Part shown: piece after piece, positions 62,977 through 64,000 of the stretch
Layout of the letters: each line of letters starts with the position of its first letter
How positions within the stretch are numbered: the first letter of the stretch is position 1
Assembly (NCBI GenBank): GCA_963826975.1
Contig: CAWGZJ010000005.1
Span: 434,001-498,000, forward strand
Direction: 5' to 3'
Length of the DNA stretch: 64,000 nucleotides
From: Palsa-883 sp963826975
GTDB taxonomy: Bacteria; Pseudomonadota; Alphaproteobacteria; Acetobacterales; Acetobacteraceae
Notes under the pieces: generated by a model
Databases searched by the model: none
What the model saw: the letters and a program-made list of their open reading frames with translations, nothing else
What the model was told of the DNA's origin: nothing
Made by a program: the position numbers and the translations under genes

Positions 62977-64000
62977 TTACGCGGCCTTCGCGGTGATCTG
63001 CACCTCGTACCCCATGGCGCGAAGCCGCTTTGTCAAATTGATGGCGATACGGTGATGGTTCAACCGGTCGAGGTAATCCGCGCCGAGTTCGCGGTAGTCG
63101 GATCGATCGGTCAACATGCGGTAGGCGACCACCAGGATCTTGTGCGCGATAGCAACCGCCGCACGCATCTTACCGCGTTTGGCACTGAGGCGGCGGTACT
63201 TCTCCGCGTAATAGCTGCCGCGCGCTTTGCCCGCGGCAATCGCCGCGGTGACCATGGCGGTCTTGAGCCAGACGTTTCCCTTGCGTGTCTTTCCGCCCTT
63301 CTGGCGGCCCGCGCTCTCGTGATTGCCGGGGCAGAGACCCGCCCAGGACGCCAAATGCGCGGCGCTGTGGAAGACGCTCAAGTCTACGCCGATCTCCGCG
63401 ATCATCGCGCCAGCGGTCACCCAGTCGACCCCCGGAATTTGCATCAGGCGACCGAGTTCCTCGTCATAGGGGGCAAGCTTCTCGCTCAATCGCTCATCCA
63501 GTTGCGCGAGGTCGGCCTCCGCCGCGGTGATGCGCTGCAATTGCAGACGCAACATGAACCGGTGATGCTCGTCGATACGACCGTCCAACGCGCGCGCGAG
63601 TTCGGGCTGCTTGCGCCGCATCCGTCCGCGCGCGAGTTGTGCCATGTCAGCCGACGATTGCGCCCCCTCGATCAGCGCCCGCAGCATCGCCCGGCCCGAG
63701 ACACCGAACACGTCGCTGACCACACCGGACAGCTTGATGCTGGCGCTCTCCAGCAGCTTGATCAGCCGGTTCCGCTCCGCCGCCTGAGCCTCAACCAACT
63801 TGCGCCGGTAGCGCGTCAGATCGCGCAGGTCGCGGATCGGACGGGGTGGCACGAAACTGTTGGCGATCAGGCCATGACGCGCGAGGTCGCTGACCCAATC
63901 GCTGTCCTTCACGTCCGTCTTGCGGCCCGGCACATTCTTGATGTGGTGGGCGTTGCCGACGATCAGCTCGAAGTGTCCCTCGAGTTCCGCGTGCACCGGT
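62977..64000 (-). mobile_element. IS110-family transposase, 5' end beyond the window
   Basis: About 340 residues of transposase are visible, running off the right edge at the N-terminus. TDVKDSDWVSDLARHGLI belongs to the DEDD catalytic domain; the C-terminal Transposase_20 domain has LMQIPGVDWVTAGAMIAEIG, HLASWAGLCPGNHESAGRQK and GGKTRKGNVWLKTAMVTAAI. Only the last acidic residues of the DEDD site can be placed. The frame is open to the TGA-type stop at 62977 and there is no sign of decay. IS110 elements lack terminal inverted repeats, so the left element end cannot be fixed from sequence; it lies between about 62935 and 62977. Confidence 0.9.

Overview
The window is high-G+C proteobacterial DNA. 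L31, L35, L20, PheS/PheT and LepA read as alphaproteobacterial, and the mix of genes (DUF3297 protein, PrkA-YeaH-SpoVR cluster, AIDA-type repeat protein, PcaF, many two-part ABC importers) suggests Acetobacteraceae/Rhodospirillales. That placement is inference from protein character; there is no 16S gene and no tRNA was seen. The left edge cuts an AIDA-repeat surface protein and the right edge cuts an IS110-type transposase.

Layout. 0.5-6.2 kb: a Pho regulon operon (Pho box, pstS, pstC, pstA, pstB, phoU, phoB). 6.2-10.2 kb: two MFS carriers and two small toxin-antitoxin loci on the minus strand. 10.4-17.6 kb: Rieske oxygenase, a small Pro/Arg repeat ORF, NAD-dependent epimerase, Gly/His-rich lipoprotein, DUF3297 protein, CinA, PPOX protein, L31 and a PcaF-like thiolase. 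18.0-20.0 kb: a decayed DUF2075 helicase-like gene. 20.2-28.3 kb: SMP-30 lactonase, tandem FMN hydroxyacid dehydrogenases, a sugar-type ABC importer and an EEP hydrolase. 28.6-33.8 kb: dapB and the rpmI-rplT-pheS-pheT block. 34.0-38.3 kb: a CUT2-type sugar importer and a PuuA-like glutamine synthetase homologue. 38.5-41.3 kb: isochorismatase-like hydrolase, a HEPN/MNT pair and a 117-bp repeat array. 41.3-48.6 kb: lepA, an amidohydrolase and a Pot-type ABC operon. 48.7-56.0 kb: an acyl-CoA catabolic cluster. 56.0-57.2 kb: an ECF sigma and zinc-finger anti-sigma pair. 57.7-62.7 kb: prkA-yeaH-spoVR.

Two features dominate beyond gene content. First, single-base indels break many conserved genes, but only in certain blocks (about 1.3-5.9, 18-19.4, 28.1, 34.1-37.6, 49-53.7 and 58.3-62.5 kb). 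The conserved protein resumes at once in another frame, and one gene carries two compensating indels within about 25 bp. This points to uncorrected sequence error more than to gene death, so the frameshifted genes are annotated across the breaks. The DUF2075 gene also has an in-frame stop and is called a pseudogene. Second, the intergenic DNA is full of long inverted repeats of at least four families, including two large mosaic elements in which conserved outer modules surround a palindrome unique to each site.

Regulation visible in sequence: a three-half-site Pho box before pstS; a nearly identical promoter/operator block before the second hydroxyacid dehydrogenase and the sugar-binding protein, which suggests one co-regulated carbon-use unit; an ECF-type GGAAC-N16-CGTC promoter before the anti-sigma gene; and a terminator-like hairpin between rplT and pheS.
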